Shown: positions 30,693 through 40,222, numbered from the stretch's first letter. The stretch is 64,000 nucleotides of DNA from Laspinema palackyanum D2c (GCF_025370875.1 NZ_JAMXFD010000004.1:94835-158834); one strand, 5' to 3'. Notes: generated from the sequence alone by a model not told the origin. Program-made: numbers and translations.

Positions 30693-31259
30693 TTGCGAGA
30701 AATTTTAATCAGCTTTGGGGTGATGCTGGCCTGCGTTTTGGTGCTGGTGGTCGCTCAGTTTACCGATCGCTCAAGTCAGGCGATCGCGTCCAACATTCAG
30801 CCGACTCAAACCACAACTGAAGTACCAACGCCCAGCAAATCCCTGTTGGCGCAACGGTTGACCGCTCAGACGCAAATCGCCAGCGCTGACACCACACAAA
30901 AGGAGACAACAACAACTATGGAAACGACACCTTCGGGTCTAAAATACACGGAAATCACCGAGGGAACGGGTGCAACCCCTCAAAAAGGGCAAACCGTTGT
31001 GGTTCATTACACCGGAACCTTAGAAGATGGCACCAAGTTTGACAGTTCCCGCGATCGCAACCAGCCATTTTCCTTCAAACTCGGAGTCGGTCAAGTTATC
31101 CAAGGTTGGGATGAAGGTCTCTCCACCATGAAAGTGGGCGGACGGCGCGAATTAGTGATTCCCCCAGAATTAGGCTACGGTGCACGCGGTGCCGGTGGCG
31201 TTATTCCCCCCAATGCCACCTTAATTTTTGATGTAGAACTGCTCAGAATCGCGGGATAA
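30693..31259 (+). CDS. FKBP-type peptidyl-prolyl isomerase, membrane-anchored
   Basis: 188 residues from TTG 30693. AGGAGG at 30680-30685 lies 7 nt before this TTG, which decides the start over an in-frame TTG at 30636. A hydrophobic signal anchor (residues 4-23) is followed by a Ser/Thr-rich linker, then one FKBP domain (about 85-187). Active-site features include [29 protein letters not shown] and [19 protein letters not shown]. It should fold proteins in the periplasm or lumen. It converges on the methyltransferase gene through a shared hairpin terminator. Confidence 0.92.
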   Translation: MREILISFGVMLACVLVLVVAQFTDRSSQAIASNIQPTQTTTEVPTPSKSLLAQRLTAQTQIASADTTQKETTTTMETTPSGLKYTEITEGTGATPQKGQTVVVHYTGTLEDGTKFDSSRDRNQPFSFKLGVGQVIQGWDEGLSTMKVGGRRELVIPPELGYGARGAGGVIPPNATLIFDVELLRIAG

Positions 31260-31288
31260 ATTTCCCTGATTTCTGACCTTGCATCCTC

Positions 31289-31312
31289 AGGACACGGCTG
31301 CTGCCGTGTCCT
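31289..31312. terminator. Bidirectional hairpin terminator
   Basis: AGGACACGGC pairs perfectly with GCCGTGTCCT around TGCT. It lies between the convergent FKBP and methyltransferase genes and touches the methyltransferase stop codon. Confidence 0.75.
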
Positions 31313-32520
31313 TAATTTATATCAGATTGGATGGCAACTTTTACTGATTCAGCTACTCGATAGGCTAAAGGTGGAGGAACCGCATTGCCAATTTGTCCTA
31401 ATGCCATGTACACTGCTCCCTCAATCCTCCAAGATTCGGGGAATCCTTGAATCATTCCACAGTCAGCCACCGACAATCGAAAATGACCATTTTTCGCCAC
31501 AAATAAATGTGCTTGTTCTCGATTAGCGGCTACTCCGTTCGGCCAAATTTGCAGTTTTTCCCAGGTCTTTTGAGCGGAAACACTACTCAATACTGAGGTG
31601 GTATGCCGGGGTCCCGTCAGTCCACTTCTAATCGTCGGTGCTAATGCATCAAAGCCGATATCCGGTAATCCCAATGCTTCTCGAATCCCCATACATCGAG
31701 GAAGTTTGGAAGGCTCTCCCGGGGAAAATAAATCTAACTGAATGGCTTGCCCGATACTACTTGCTTCCCCCTTTTCCCAGTGGTGAGTCGGTTGAGGCGG
31801 CTGATATTTTGCTGCCATTTTATCTGTTTTAAATCCCACAAAAAAAACACGCTTGCGGATTTGCGAAATCCCAAAATCGGGGGCGGATAAAATAAATTGA
31901 GTTAAATGATAGGTTTTGCTTAGAGGTTTTTCTATCTCTTCCTCTAGATATGAATTAAACTTTTTACCCAGTAGTGCAGTCACATTTTCTGCAACAAATG
32001 CTAAAGGTTCAATTTCCAAGACAGCGCGAACAAATTCGGGGAACATATCCCGGCGATCGGCTTTTCCTTGTTGATGACCCGCCACGGAAAAAGGCTGACA
32101 AGGAGGACCGCCATGAATCAGATCAACTAACCCACGATAACTGCGCCAATCGATTTGGGTGACATCTCCTGGTTCCCCAGCAAACACAGTCCAATGGGGG
32201 CGATTTCGCGTTAAAGTTTTACCGGCATCGGGGAGAATATCATAGCTGGCAACATGAGTAAAACCAGCGCGATCAAACCCTAAATCCAGACCCCCTCCGC
32301 CACTGAATAAAGAGAGCGATCGCAATCCATGAAGTGGCAACTGCGGCATCAAGTCTTCCGGATGCAACTTCGGCACATTAATCGGATGAATCGGTTTCGG
32401 TCCTTCTCCCCGCAATGCCTTCGCCTTCGCCGCACTCGATGCCTGAGAACGGTTTCGATAAACGGCTCGTTCTGCTTCGGTGATATTCCATCCCTGCAAC
32501 TTTTCCCTCGGACTTTTCAC
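31312..32520 (-). CDS. Solitary C5-cytosine DNA methyltransferase
   Basis: 402 residues from GTG 32520, with AGGA about 9 nt upstream. The C5 motifs are in order: I, SLFSGGGGLDLGFDRAGF; IV, GGPPCQPFSVAGH with the catalytic Cys; VI, FVAENVTALL; VIII, QIRKRVFFVGF; X, QIGNAVPPPLAYRVA. About 65 residues precede motif I. It converts cytosine to 5-methylcytosine at an unknown site. No restriction endonuclease gene is adjacent, so it looks like an orphan methylase. HIP1 (GCGATCGC) is abundant around it and cyanobacteria are known to have a CGATCG-specific C5 methylase, so CGATCG is a possible target, but nothing here proves it. Confidence 0.93.
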   Translation of the reverse strand: MKSPREKLQGWNITEAERAVYRNRSQASSAAKAKALRGEGPKPIHPINVPKLHPEDLMPQLPLHGLRSLSLFSGGGGLDLGFDRAGFTHVASYDILPDAGKTLTRNRPHWTVFAGEPGDVTQIDWRSYRGLVDLIHGGPPCQPFSVAGHQQGKADRRDMFPEFVRAVLEIEPLAFVAENVTALLGKKFNSYLEEEIEKPLSKTYHLTQFILSAPDFGISQIRKRVFFVGFKTDKMAAKYQPPQPTHHWEKGEASSIGQAIQLDLFSPGEPSKLPRCMGIREALGLPDIGFDALAPTIRSGLTGPRHTTSVLSSVSAQKTWEKLQIWPNGVAANREQAHLFVAKNGHFRLSVADCGMIQGFPESWRIEGAVYMALGQIGNAVPPPLAYRVAESVKVAIQSDIN

Positions 32521-33070
32521 TGTTGATTTCCTAATTTACCTTGAATTTATGAGAAAAATATACCCCCTATTGTAGCAAAGTGACATTAGAATAGTGAGGA
32601 AAAACAAGAAATATTTTACTACTAAAACAGAACAAGATGCTCCTTGGCACTTGAGAAGTTATTGCATTTTTTATTCCTTCATTTTACATTAAAGCATTAA
32701 GCATCAATTTTTGAATTTATATAGTTTTACCCCCGTTATTCGCCTACAATTTTGGAGTGCCGCACAGCGTTGGCGTAGCCTGCGCGGAGTGCCCTTAGCT
32801 ATGCCGAAGGCTTTGCATCTTGCTCGCTTCCTTTCTGACTGATTAAAGTTCCGTGGGTTAGCGCCCTTGCGGATGACCTCTAGCATCATCATCGCGTCTT
32901 GCCATCACCAAGAACGCTCACACCGCTGATAAATTTGTTAGGGAGATGTTAATGTTTGGATTGCCTTGATCGGGATTCTCAAGAACCCATAACCCCTAAC
33001 CCAAGACAAAGGGTGCTAGTGCTGATAGAATCTAAACTAAAGATTAATTAAGTTCTCCCCGCTTACCACC
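32521..33070. other. Noncoding stretch with a cyanobacterial dispersed repeat
   Basis: About 550 bases. At 32755-32825 it holds a dispersed-repeat pattern of the GGCGTAGCC ... GCCGAAGGC type, which is frequent in cyanobacterial spacers. A short minus-strand frame through it (about 62 codons) is translated repeat and I do not accept it as a gene. The rest is AT-rich and empty. Confidence 0.55.
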
Positions 33071-33547
33071 ATGTCTCTGAGCAATCTGCGCGACCTCTAC
33101 CAGCAAGTCATTCTGGAGCGTTACAAGTCTCCCAAACATCGGGGTGTCACGGATCCGGTGCATCGCCGACAACGGGGACATAACCCCTCCTGTGGCGATA
33201 CCATCGAACTGACATTGCGGCTGAATGAGGCGGGCGATCGCATTGAAGAGGTAAAATTTGACGGAGAAGGCTGCGCTATCTCGATGGCCTCCGTTGACCT
33301 GATGGCAGAAGCGTTGCGCGGCAAATCCACAGCGGAAGCCATTGAAATGGTACAGCGCTTCCAAAGCATGATGAAAGGCGAGGCGGAATTTCCGAAAGAA
33401 CAGCGCAAGCTCAATGTCATGCAAGGGGTCGCCCAATTTCCTGTTCGCATCAAATGTGCTAACCTCTGCTGGCATACTCTAAAAGCGGCGATCGAATCAG
33501 CGAACCCTGACTCCGATAGCTTTGTCAGTAATGAAGCGGAATCTTAA
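33071..33547 (+). CDS. sufU: Iron-sulfur cluster assembly protein SufU/IscU-like
   Basis: 158 residues, a single NifU N-terminal scaffold domain. The metal ligands are visible: Cys in NPSCGD with the following Asp, Cys in GEGCAIS, and the pair region IKCANLCWH. The insertion between the second and third ligand and the SxxLM(A/S) helix fit the SufU subtype, which takes sulfur from SufS and carries zinc. No other suf genes are adjacent. Confidence 0.88.
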   Translation: MSLSNLRDLYQQVILERYKSPKHRGVTDPVHRRQRGHNPSCGDTIELTLRLNEAGDRIEEVKFDGEGCAISMASVDLMAEALRGKSTAEAIEMVQRFQSMMKGEAEFPKEQRKLNVMQGVAQFPVRIKCANLCWHTLKAAIESANPDSDSFVSNEAES

Positions 33548-33597
33548 ATCTGAATGGAACTCAACCGAACTACTCCTCAATCACACCAGAAACCAAT

Positions 33598-34134
33598 ATG
33601 CTAACAACTGCAGAATTTTTCGTTGCTTTTAAGTGGGCAGGCATCCTCACCCTGGTTAGTGGAGTCCTGAGTCTGTTAGGATTTCTCTTCAAATGGGGAG
33701 TCCGCTTTCGCTTGGTGGGAATTACCGGCTTTATGGGAGTCCTCACCGGCGGTTTATTTGCCCTCAGCTTGGTCCCTCTGACTCGGGTCCAAGTCCCCGG
33801 GGCGCTGCACTATACCAGGGTCTACGACAATGGCGGCAGTCAAACCGTGATTGCTTTACCGCCGAGTATCACCGAGTCTGAACTAGAATTAACCCTGCGT
33901 CAAGCCGCCAATGATTTGTTTTCTCAGGGTCGTTTTAGTTCCGGTGGAGAAAACCAATTAACCATCCGCGCCCGCACCATCGTCCATCCCGAACCGGGAC
34001 TGTCTAAACCCCTATTTTTGGGACAGGTAAAGCGATCGCTAGGGGTTCGCGACGATGAAAATCTTGAAATCGAAATCTACGCCGATCAATTCTCGGAACT
34101 GTCTAAATTAAAACCGGCAGCTAAAGACGCCTAA
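33598..34134 (+). CDS. Ycf51-family membrane protein
   Basis: 178 residues. Two N-terminal membrane helices (about 12-32 and 38-60) with KWGVRFRLVGITGFMGVLTGGLFAL between and within them, then a soluble domain of about 110 residues (PGALHYTRVYDNGGSQTVIALPP). The pattern agrees with the Ycf51 proteins of cyanobacteria and red-lineage plastids, whose function is not established. It lies 50 nt after sufU on the same strand and ends in a strong terminator, so the two are likely co-transcribed. Confidence 0.75.
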   Translation: MLTTAEFFVAFKWAGILTLVSGVLSLLGFLFKWGVRFRLVGITGFMGVLTGGLFALSLVPLTRVQVPGALHYTRVYDNGGSQTVIALPPSITESELELTLRQAANDLFSQGRFSSGGENQLTIRARTIVHPEPGLSKPLFLGQVKRSLGVRDDENLEIEIYADQFSELSKLKPAAKDA

Positions 34135-34148
34135 ACAATGAAGAATTG

Positions 34149-34197
34149 AAAATTGAGAAGACAGAACCCTAAAGTTTTGTCTTCTCAATTTTTATAT
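34149..34197 (+). terminator. Rho-independent terminator
   Basis: The 15-bp perfect stem AAAATTGAGAAGACA (34149-34163) / TGTCTTCTCAATTTT (34179-34193) is followed by further T residues, shortly after the Ycf51 stop codon. Confidence 0.85.
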
Positions 34198-34405
34198 TTT
34201 TATAATGAAACTAGAACTAACGCTTCAATACCTTAGCCAATTTAATGGTCACTGACCTCTTCTGAATGTTGATGGATACAGCCGACCGACTGGATAAGCG
34301 TTTGAAAATCTGACTCAATAAAACTGGATCAGGTTTTTCTTTAAGCAGTTTTATCGTTTCTTAAAGCATATCGATAACCTCGAAATTGACTTTTGAGGTC
34401 CAGAA

Positions 34406-35260
34406 CTAGGTATTGTCTGGAGAGGGACGAGACAGTATCCCGCGTTGTAACACTTCAAAACGTCGAACGATCGCATCGAAGCGATCGTCCCATTCTTCGT
34501 CGTCAGCTACAGTCCTGGGAATGAGTTGTGGAATCACTGTATCCCGGTTTTCCAAGATTTCCGACAAAATTTCATTAATTTTACTGACTGTGGCATCGCG
34601 GAATATCCGCCGAATGTCTCGCCCTAGTAAGAAAGTAGGCGCAGCTAGATACTCAACTTGTCCTTCAGAAATTTCATTGACCAGTTCTTCAAAAACGCGA
34701 TTTTCATAAATTCCGCTATCCGCGATTCCTTCAATCATAAAATCGATGTCTTTTAAATCTTTATTGCCTCCCCGATCTGACCAAGCAATGAGTTTAAGAC
34801 CCAAAAAAGCGGGAGGCTCTACCACTGGAAGCACAAGGTCGTTGTCAAGGACTTGCTCTTTAGCGTACAGTAAAGCTTCTTCCAATCCGAGTAAATTCAT
34901 TTTCAGGCCATCCTCCCATTCAATTTCCTGTCCCGGTTGACCGATTTCTCCAAAAGGTACGATGTCAACCTCTCCACCTGTTGCCAGGTGAATGAATTTA
35001 TGGGGAACTTTATGAGCGCCTTTGAAGCGGGGATTTTTTCCGAGAGTCAGGCGATCGCACAGGGTTTGAAAATCTGACCAGGAATCCACAGATACAGCAA
35101 AATCCCAGTCTTTTGTCGCACGACCTTCCCTGTTATATTGTCGATCAAAAATTAATAATCTGGCTCCAGCCCCCACCATAAGCCTGGGCAGATTTAGAGA
35201 ATCTAGTACAGCCTTGAGATCGACTAAAACCTGTTTTTCTTTTGGGTCAAGTATTTTCAT
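34406..35260 (-). CDS. AbiEii-like nucleotidyltransferase (toxin-like)
   Basis: 284 residues. The N-terminal half is a nucleotidyltransferase fold: VGAGARLLIF, then TKDWDFAVSVDSW with the two metal-binding Asp, then GGEVDIVPFGE with the third. The C-terminal half is helical. AbiEii/AbiGii toxins add nucleotides to tRNA or other targets and stop growth, for example during phage infection. Its start overlaps the end of the upstream AbiEi-like gene by 14 nt, as expected for a coupled pair in which the antitoxin comes first. Family assignment is by motif and context; the toxicity is inference. Confidence 0.8.
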   Translation of the reverse strand: MKILDPKEKQVLVDLKAVLDSLNLPRLMVGAGARLLIFDRQYNREGRATKDWDFAVSVDSWSDFQTLCDRLTLGKNPRFKGAHKVPHKFIHLATGGEVDIVPFGEIGQPGQEIEWEDGLKMNLLGLEEALLYAKEQVLDNDLVLPVVEPPAFLGLKLIAWSDRGGNKDLKDIDFMIEGIADSGIYENRVFEELVNEISEGQVEYLAAPTFLLGRDIRRIFRDATVSKINEILSEILENRDTVIPQLIPRTVADDEEWDDRFDAIVRRFEVLQRGILSRPSPDNT

Positions 35261-36308
35261 CTCTCGTAGCTAAATAGTGCCTATAAAGGCGGTCGGCAGT
35301 TTCTTGCGATCGCTCATCGGGAATTAACCGCAACTCTGCATGAAGCAGCAATGGATCCGCGAGGGTTTCCCTCCCCTCCTCACTCCAAGTATTCTGCGTA
35401 CCAAATTGCTGAACAAAGACGATGTTTCCTTTGGGACTGGGCTTAAGCCTCATTTTCGCTGCCATTGCCATCGCTTGTGATTTCACCGATGTCTGGCGAT
35501 CGCTCTCAACTAAATGCAATGTAGCGCTTTGGGGGCGAAGATAATCCGTTGCGATCGCTGCCCCCAGTTCTCCGCCCAACAAAAATTTACCCTCTTTCGC
35601 TCCTTCAATCATAGTCTCTGCCACATCTGAAAAGCTCCGCTCTCCTGCCGGAGTAAAAGCTTCGACTATCAGTTTGGGGCGAAGACTTTCAGCGTAGCCC
35701 ATTTCCCAACGCTCTAAAAGTTTAGGATAGTTAATAATTCGATAGTTTCCATCTCGTTGCCGTTGTAAATAGCCTAACTCATATAAATCCTGAAGACCCC
35801 GACTCACCGTGGAGGATGTAATACCAGCAGCAGCAGCGATATCGCCCACAGTTGCCTGCAAAATGTGGGGATTTTTCAATAAAATATAGATAATTTGAAA
35901 AGTCGTAATGGTGATTTTGGAACGAGACAAAGGGTTCCCCTTTGGCCGACGCTGACCGCGAATCAGAATATAAGCGGCTGAATTATTGAGATAAATATTA
36001 CCTGCCGTATCGATAAACTCTATCTTTTTTTCCAGCAAAATATCAATAGCGGGGTTGGATAAGTAGCGAGTAAGCAGGAGAATTTTGTCGCCGTTATTGC
36101 GTTCAAACCGTTGAAAATAAGGGATAATGAGTTCAGCGGTAGTGCCGGTAACATCTGGCTGAATTTTGTAAGCATAATCTACCGATTTATCGCCGTTGCG
36201 GATGGTAATCCAGTTGCGATCGCCGTTTCTTGCCTCAATATCGGGTAAGGCATTCACATGGTTCAGGCACTCGCGCAACAACAGACTTTCTTGTTTCATG
36301 GATGCCAA
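35247..36308 (-). CDS. AbiEi-like winged-helix antitoxin/regulator
   Basis: 353 residues. The central part (about 130-190) is a winged helix-turn-helix (LLKNPHILQATVGDIAAAAG, SSTVSRGLQDLYELGYLQ). The C-terminal half resembles the AbiEi domain that binds DNA and counters the nucleotidyltransferase. The first 120 residues (IQPDVTGTTAELIIPYFQRF, NPAIDILLEKKIEFIDTAGN) form a separate mixed alpha/beta domain of a kind I do not recognise. As the first gene of the pair it should repress the promoter upstream of 36308. Confidence 0.8.
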   Translation of the reverse strand: MASMKQESLLLRECLNHVNALPDIEARNGDRNWITIRNGDKSVDYAYKIQPDVTGTTAELIIPYFQRFERNNGDKILLLTRYLSNPAIDILLEKKIEFIDTAGNIYLNNSAAYILIRGQRRPKGNPLSRSKITITTFQIIYILLKNPHILQATVGDIAAAAGITSSTVSRGLQDLYELGYLQRQRDGNYRIINYPKLLERWEMGYAESLRPKLIVEAFTPAGERSFSDVAETMIEGAKEGKFLLGGELGAAIATDYLRPQSATLHLVESDRQTSVKSQAMAMAAKMRLKPSPKGNIVFVQQFGTQNTWSEEGRETLADPLLLHAELRLIPDERSQETADRLYRHYLATRDENT

Positions 36309-36485
36309 TCCTGTGGATGCTCAATTTTTAAGGAAAGGTTGTCAAAAGCCGGATTTGCTGATGGCATGGTAGCACCAATGGCAGAGAGCATGAGTCGAGG
36401 TTAAATCCGTCGGGGATGCGATCGCCAGCTTCTATCCGATAGAATAACAGCAAATTCCCTATTAACGGTCATGCGAGGTTGCATA

Positions 36486-37199
36486 ATGTCTGTCATACCT
36501 CAAACCCCAGTTTCTGAGATAAAAATTACCTGGCCTAAACTGCCAGATGACTTTGTACTGCCTGACGATCCAGTGGATGATATAGAGCATCCTTTCTTAG
36601 CGGAGGCTTTGCGTCAATCGTTGACACCGGACTTATTCAAAGATGCCTTAATTACGACCAACTTTGGCTTATGTGTAGGGATTAATAATCGCCTCATTTT
36701 GAAAGCGCCCGATTGGATGTACGTCCGTCCGGTAGAACCTTGGCCGGATCCCTATCCCCGTCGCAGCTACACTCCCCACACCGAAGGGCCCGTTCCGTTA
36801 GTCGTGATGGAATTTCTATCCGATACCTACGGCGAAGAATACTCGGTGGAGTTTCAACAGCGCATCGGGAAATGGTATTTTTACGAGCAGGTGGTAAAGG
36901 TACCCATTTATGCGATTTTCCAAGCTCAAACTGCGACTTTAGAAGTCCATGAATTAGAGAGCGATCGCTACCAAATCCAGACGACCAATGCCGACGGTCG
37001 ATATTGGATTCCCGGATTAGAACTCTTTTTAGGAGTCTGGCAGGGAAAGCGCGCTAACCGTACCGGCTATTGGTTGCGCTGGTGGAATGCCGAAGGAGAA
37101 CTGCTCCTATGGCCCGAGGAACGCGCCGAACAAGAGCACCAACGCGCCGAACGACTGGCGCAACGGTTGCGGGAGTTGGGAGTGGATCCGGATAGTTAA
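36486..37199 (+). CDS. Uma2-family (DUF820) restriction endonuclease-like protein
   Basis: 237 residues from ATG 36486, chosen for an AGGT purine stretch 7 nt upstream; ATG 36471 is also in frame. The PD-(D/E)xK-type core has APDWMYVRPVE, then PLVVMEFLSDT and WYFYEQVVKVPIYAIF. The C-terminus is a charged coiled coil (EERAEQEHQRAERLAQRLREL). Uma2 proteins occur in many copies in cyanobacteria; their function is unknown and some are thought to be nucleases linked to mobile DNA. Confidence 0.85.
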   Translation: MSVIPQTPVSEIKITWPKLPDDFVLPDDPVDDIEHPFLAEALRQSLTPDLFKDALITTNFGLCVGINNRLILKAPDWMYVRPVEPWPDPYPRRSYTPHTEGPVPLVVMEFLSDTYGEEYSVEFQQRIGKWYFYEQVVKVPIYAIFQAQTATLEVHELESDRYQIQTTNADGRYWIPGLELFLGVWQGKRANRTGYWLRWWNAEGELLLWPEERAEQEHQRAERLAQRLRELGVDPDS

Positions 37200-37634
37200 A
37201 GGATTGGAGATGCGATCGCTTCTGAGGACTTACGCAATCGTTAACATTAAACCGTAAATTGTAGAGGCGATTCACGAATCGCCCCTACATTAAGAGGCGA
37301 TCGTTTGCTTTATTCTAGTAAATCAAGCAAGTTGGGTTGACCCTAACGGTTCCTTAGCTCTTTTCGTATTTCTTCTAGCTTCTTTAGGGCAATTTTTTGG
37401 GCGTTCTCATACTTGTTCTGTGTAAGCACAAGTTTCCCTGACAATTAATGAAGCAGGCGTGCAGGTTTAGGGCGAAACAACTTAAAATCAAGATATCCCA
37501 GGGTTGATCGCCCCTGGGACCTTCACGGTGCAATCCCGAAATTTAGATGAAATCCCCGCCACAATCGGGAATCCCGGAATAAAGTAGAGTTATAAATACT
37601 CATCCCAGGAAAAGCAACCCCTCTGTAGAACTGT
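37200..37634. other. Spacer with a dispersed MITE-like element
   Basis: No gene. The element 37221-37293 starts TCTGAGGACTTACGCAA and includes the hairpin GTAGAGGCGATT/AATCGCCCCTAC. A diverged copy with the same start is at 44458-44540. The remainder is empty apart from the expected promoter of the dehydrogenase. Confidence 0.6.
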
Positions 37635-38846
37635 ATGCCCCATCAGAATTTGGTTTCCTCGACACTGAACTCGAATCCAACTGCTGTACTGCCGATGCTT
37701 AATGTTGCACCCGCTCAAGTGATTCGATCGCGGGGCTGTTTGGAACAATCCGGCGCGGTGATCGCCCGATTTGGGCATCGTCCCTTGATTGTGGGGGGCG
37801 ACTGCTCTAATACACTGCTGACAGAACGGTTACAACCCGCCATTGCTCAATATCAACTGGCGATCGCCTCTGCCTCCTATACCCCCGACTGTAGCGAAGC
37901 CAGTCTCACCCGACTGCAAGAAGCCGTTGCCACTCATCAAGCGGATCTGATTATCGGCACCGGAGGCGGTAAATCCCTCGATGCAGCCAAACTTTTAGCC
38001 CATCGCTGTGGATTGCCCATTATCACCATTCCCACCTCTGCCGCTACCTGCGCCGCCTGGACTGCTTTATCCAATATCTATTCTGATGGCGGTGCATTTC
38101 TCTACGATGTCCCCCTCCCCAAATGTCCCGATGTTCTGATTCTCGATTATGACTTGATTCAAACTGCGCCGCAGCGCACCTTAGTCGCTGGAATTGGGGA
38201 TGCGATCGCCAAATGGTATGAAGCTTCCGTCAGTAGCGGACATTCCGAACAAACCCTCATTATCGCCGCAGTCCAACAAGCGCGGGTGTTGCGGGACCTG
38301 TTATTCCAAAAATCTGCCCAGGCAGTCGCCACTCCCGGAGGGGAAGTCTGGCAACAAGTCGTCGATGCCACGGTGTTACTCGCCGGAGTCATCGGTGGAC
38401 TCGGGGGCGCTCAATGCCGCACCGTTGCCGCCCATGCGGTTCATAATGGCTTAACCCACCTGTTAGCTGCTCATGATACCCTGCATGGGGAAAAAGTCGC
38501 CTATGGTATTTTGGTGCAACTGCGCTTGGAAGAAATGCTCCAAGGGAACCAATTAGCCGCCAGTGCCAGACAGCAACTCTTAAAGTTCTATTCAGAGATT
38601 GGCTTACCCCAAAGCTTAAAGGATTTAGGCTTAGAAACGGTCACTTTGGGCGAACTGCACCATGCGGCTGAAATTGCTTGTGCACCCGATTCTGACATTC
38701 ATCGGCTGCCCTTTACCGTAGTGCCGGAACAACTGATGGCAGCAATGGTTTCGACAACGGCACCCGTAGAATCTCGGCGAACTGGGGTAGATCTGGGGGG
38801 AGTCGTTAAAGAAACCTCAGAAGTGGTGGATACAGCCTCTGCCTAA
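37635..38846 (+). CDS. Iron-containing alcohol dehydrogenase-family protein
   Basis: 403 residues. The glycerol dehydrogenase-like fold shows the nucleotide-binding GTGGGKSLDAAK near residue 118 and PTSAATCAAWTALSNIY. The metal ligands are the Asp in VAGIGDAIAKWYEA, the His in AHAVHNGLTHL and the His in LHGEKVAYGI. It should be an NAD(P)-dependent oxidoreductase of small alcohols or glycerol-type substrates; the substrate is not predictable. ATG 37635 is used; ATG 37698 would give a shorter N-terminus nearer the usual family start. The next gene on the strand is an aminotransferase, 160 nt away. Confidence 0.85.
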   Translation: MPHQNLVSSTLNSNPTAVLPMLNVAPAQVIRSRGCLEQSGAVIARFGHRPLIVGGDCSNTLLTERLQPAIAQYQLAIASASYTPDCSEASLTRLQEAVATHQADLIIGTGGGKSLDAAKLLAHRCGLPIITIPTSAATCAAWTALSNIYSDGGAFLYDVPLPKCPDVLILDYDLIQTAPQRTLVAGIGDAIAKWYEASVSSGHSEQTLIIAAVQQARVLRDLLFQKSAQAVATPGGEVWQQVVDATVLLAGVIGGLGGAQCRTVAAHAVHNGLTHLLAAHDTLHGEKVAYGILVQLRLEEMLQGNQLAASARQQLLKFYSEIGLPQSLKDLGLETVTLGELHHAAEIACAPDSDIHRLPFTVVPEQLMAAMVSTTAPVESRRTGVDLGGVVKETSEVVDTASA

Positions 38847-39009
38847 CTGAATTGAATGGAGGGCACTGCCAACCTTCAAGCTAGGTCCATCGGGATAGAC
38901 GATTTATTTTTTAAATTCTGTATCTCTCGTGACCTTTTGGCGATTAAATGTCTATTTGTAGTTTTTTTTGCAACAAAAGGAGATCGCGGTTTTTCCGCGC
39001 ACAACGCCC

Positions 39010-40218
39010 ATGACTTTAGATTGGATCCAACCGGCTCAACGTTTGCAGCAACTTCCGGCTTATGTGTTTGCGCGTCTTGATGAACTGAAAGCCGGGGCGC
39101 GATCGCAAGGAATTGACTTAATCGACTTAGGCATGGGCAACCCCGATGGACCCACCCCCGTTGCTGTGGTGGAAACCGCGATCGCCGCCTTGCAAGATAC
39201 TAAAACCCACGGCTATCCTCCCGTTGGCGGTACTGATAGCTTTCGTCAAGCCATCTGTGAATGGTACAACCGTCGCTACGATGTCTCCCTAGATGCCGAA
39301 ACTGAAGCGTTGCCGGTTCTCGGTTCCAAAGAAGGGTTAACTCACTTTGCCCTCGCTTATGTCAATCCGGGGGACTTGATTTTAGTCCCCAGTCCCGGTT
39401 ACCCTGCCCATTTCCGGGGTCCCTTAATTGCCGGGGGCGAGATTCATGAAATCGTGCTTTCCGAGAAAAACGACTGGTTGATTGATCTGGCGACAATTCC
39501 TGACGAGGTGGCAAAACGGGCTAAAATTCTCTATTTCAACTATCCCAACAACCCCACCACTGCCACGGCACCTCGGGAATTTTTCGAGGAAGTTGTTGCC
39601 TTTGCTCGTCGCCATGAAATTTTGCTGGTGCATGATATGTGCTATGCCGAATTAGCTTACGATGGCTATCATCCAACGAGCTTGTTAGAAATTCCCGGTG
39701 CGAAAGAGATTGGGGTTGAGTTCCATACGCTTTCTAAAACCTACAATATGGCAGGATGGCGGGTGGGTTTTGCGGTGGGTAATTCTGGCGTTATTAAGAA
39801 TTTACGCCGGTTAAAAACCAATATGGATTATGGGATGTTTGCTGTCGTCCAAGCAGCGGCAGCAGCAGCGCTACATTTGCCGGATGTTTATATCCATGAA
39901 GTGCAGGCGCGGTATCGGGCGCGGCGCGATTTCTTGGTGCAAGGATTGCGCGAACTGGGATGGAGTGTGAAGAATCCGGAAGCAACATTTTATGTGTGGG
40001 CAAAATGTCCCTTTGGCAATAGTTCCGAAGAGTTTATTGAGTCGGTGTTGAATAAAACTGGGGTGGTTTTAACGCCAGGGAATGCCTTTGGATCTGGCGG
40101 TGAAGGGTATGTGCGGATTAGTTTAATTCAGGAGTGCGATCGCCTCGGTGTTGCCCTCGATCGCCTCAAACAAGCAGGGATTTGTGGGGAAATGCCCGCT
40201 TTAGTTAAGGGTAGTTAA
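39010..40218 (+). CDS. PLP-dependent class I/II aminotransferase
   Basis: 402 residues from ATG 39010, which leads directly into the conserved LDWIQPAQRLQQLPAYVFA; an upstream TTG at 38968 is less likely. It shows LIDLGMGNPDGPTP, the cofactor contacts FNYPNNPTTATA and DMCYAELAYDG, and the PLP lysine in LSKTYNMAGWRVGF. It belongs to the AlaC/LL-diaminopimelate-aminotransferase-like subgroup of fold type I, which typically transfers amino groups between glutamate or alanine and 2-oxoacids. The exact substrate is open. It is followed by short tandem repeats and a terminator. Confidence 0.88.
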   Translation: MTLDWIQPAQRLQQLPAYVFARLDELKAGARSQGIDLIDLGMGNPDGPTPVAVVETAIAALQDTKTHGYPPVGGTDSFRQAICEWYNRRYDVSLDAETEALPVLGSKEGLTHFALAYVNPGDLILVPSPGYPAHFRGPLIAGGEIHEIVLSEKNDWLIDLATIPDEVAKRAKILYFNYPNNPTTATAPREFFEEVVAFARRHEILLVHDMCYAELAYDGYHPTSLLEIPGAKEIGVEFHTLSKTYNMAGWRVGFAVGNSGVIKNLRRLKTNMDYGMFAVVQAAAAAALHLPDVYIHEVQARYRARRDFLVQGLRELGWSVKNPEATFYVWAKCPFGNSSEEFIESVLNKTGVVLTPGNAFGSGGEGYVRISLIQECDRLGVALDRLKQAGICGEMPALVKGS

Positions 40219-40222
40219 TTTT

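Noticed and set aside
32704..32892. 62-residue minus-strand open frame
   Set aside because: It is the translation of a dispersed repeat that occurs in cyanobacterial spacers.
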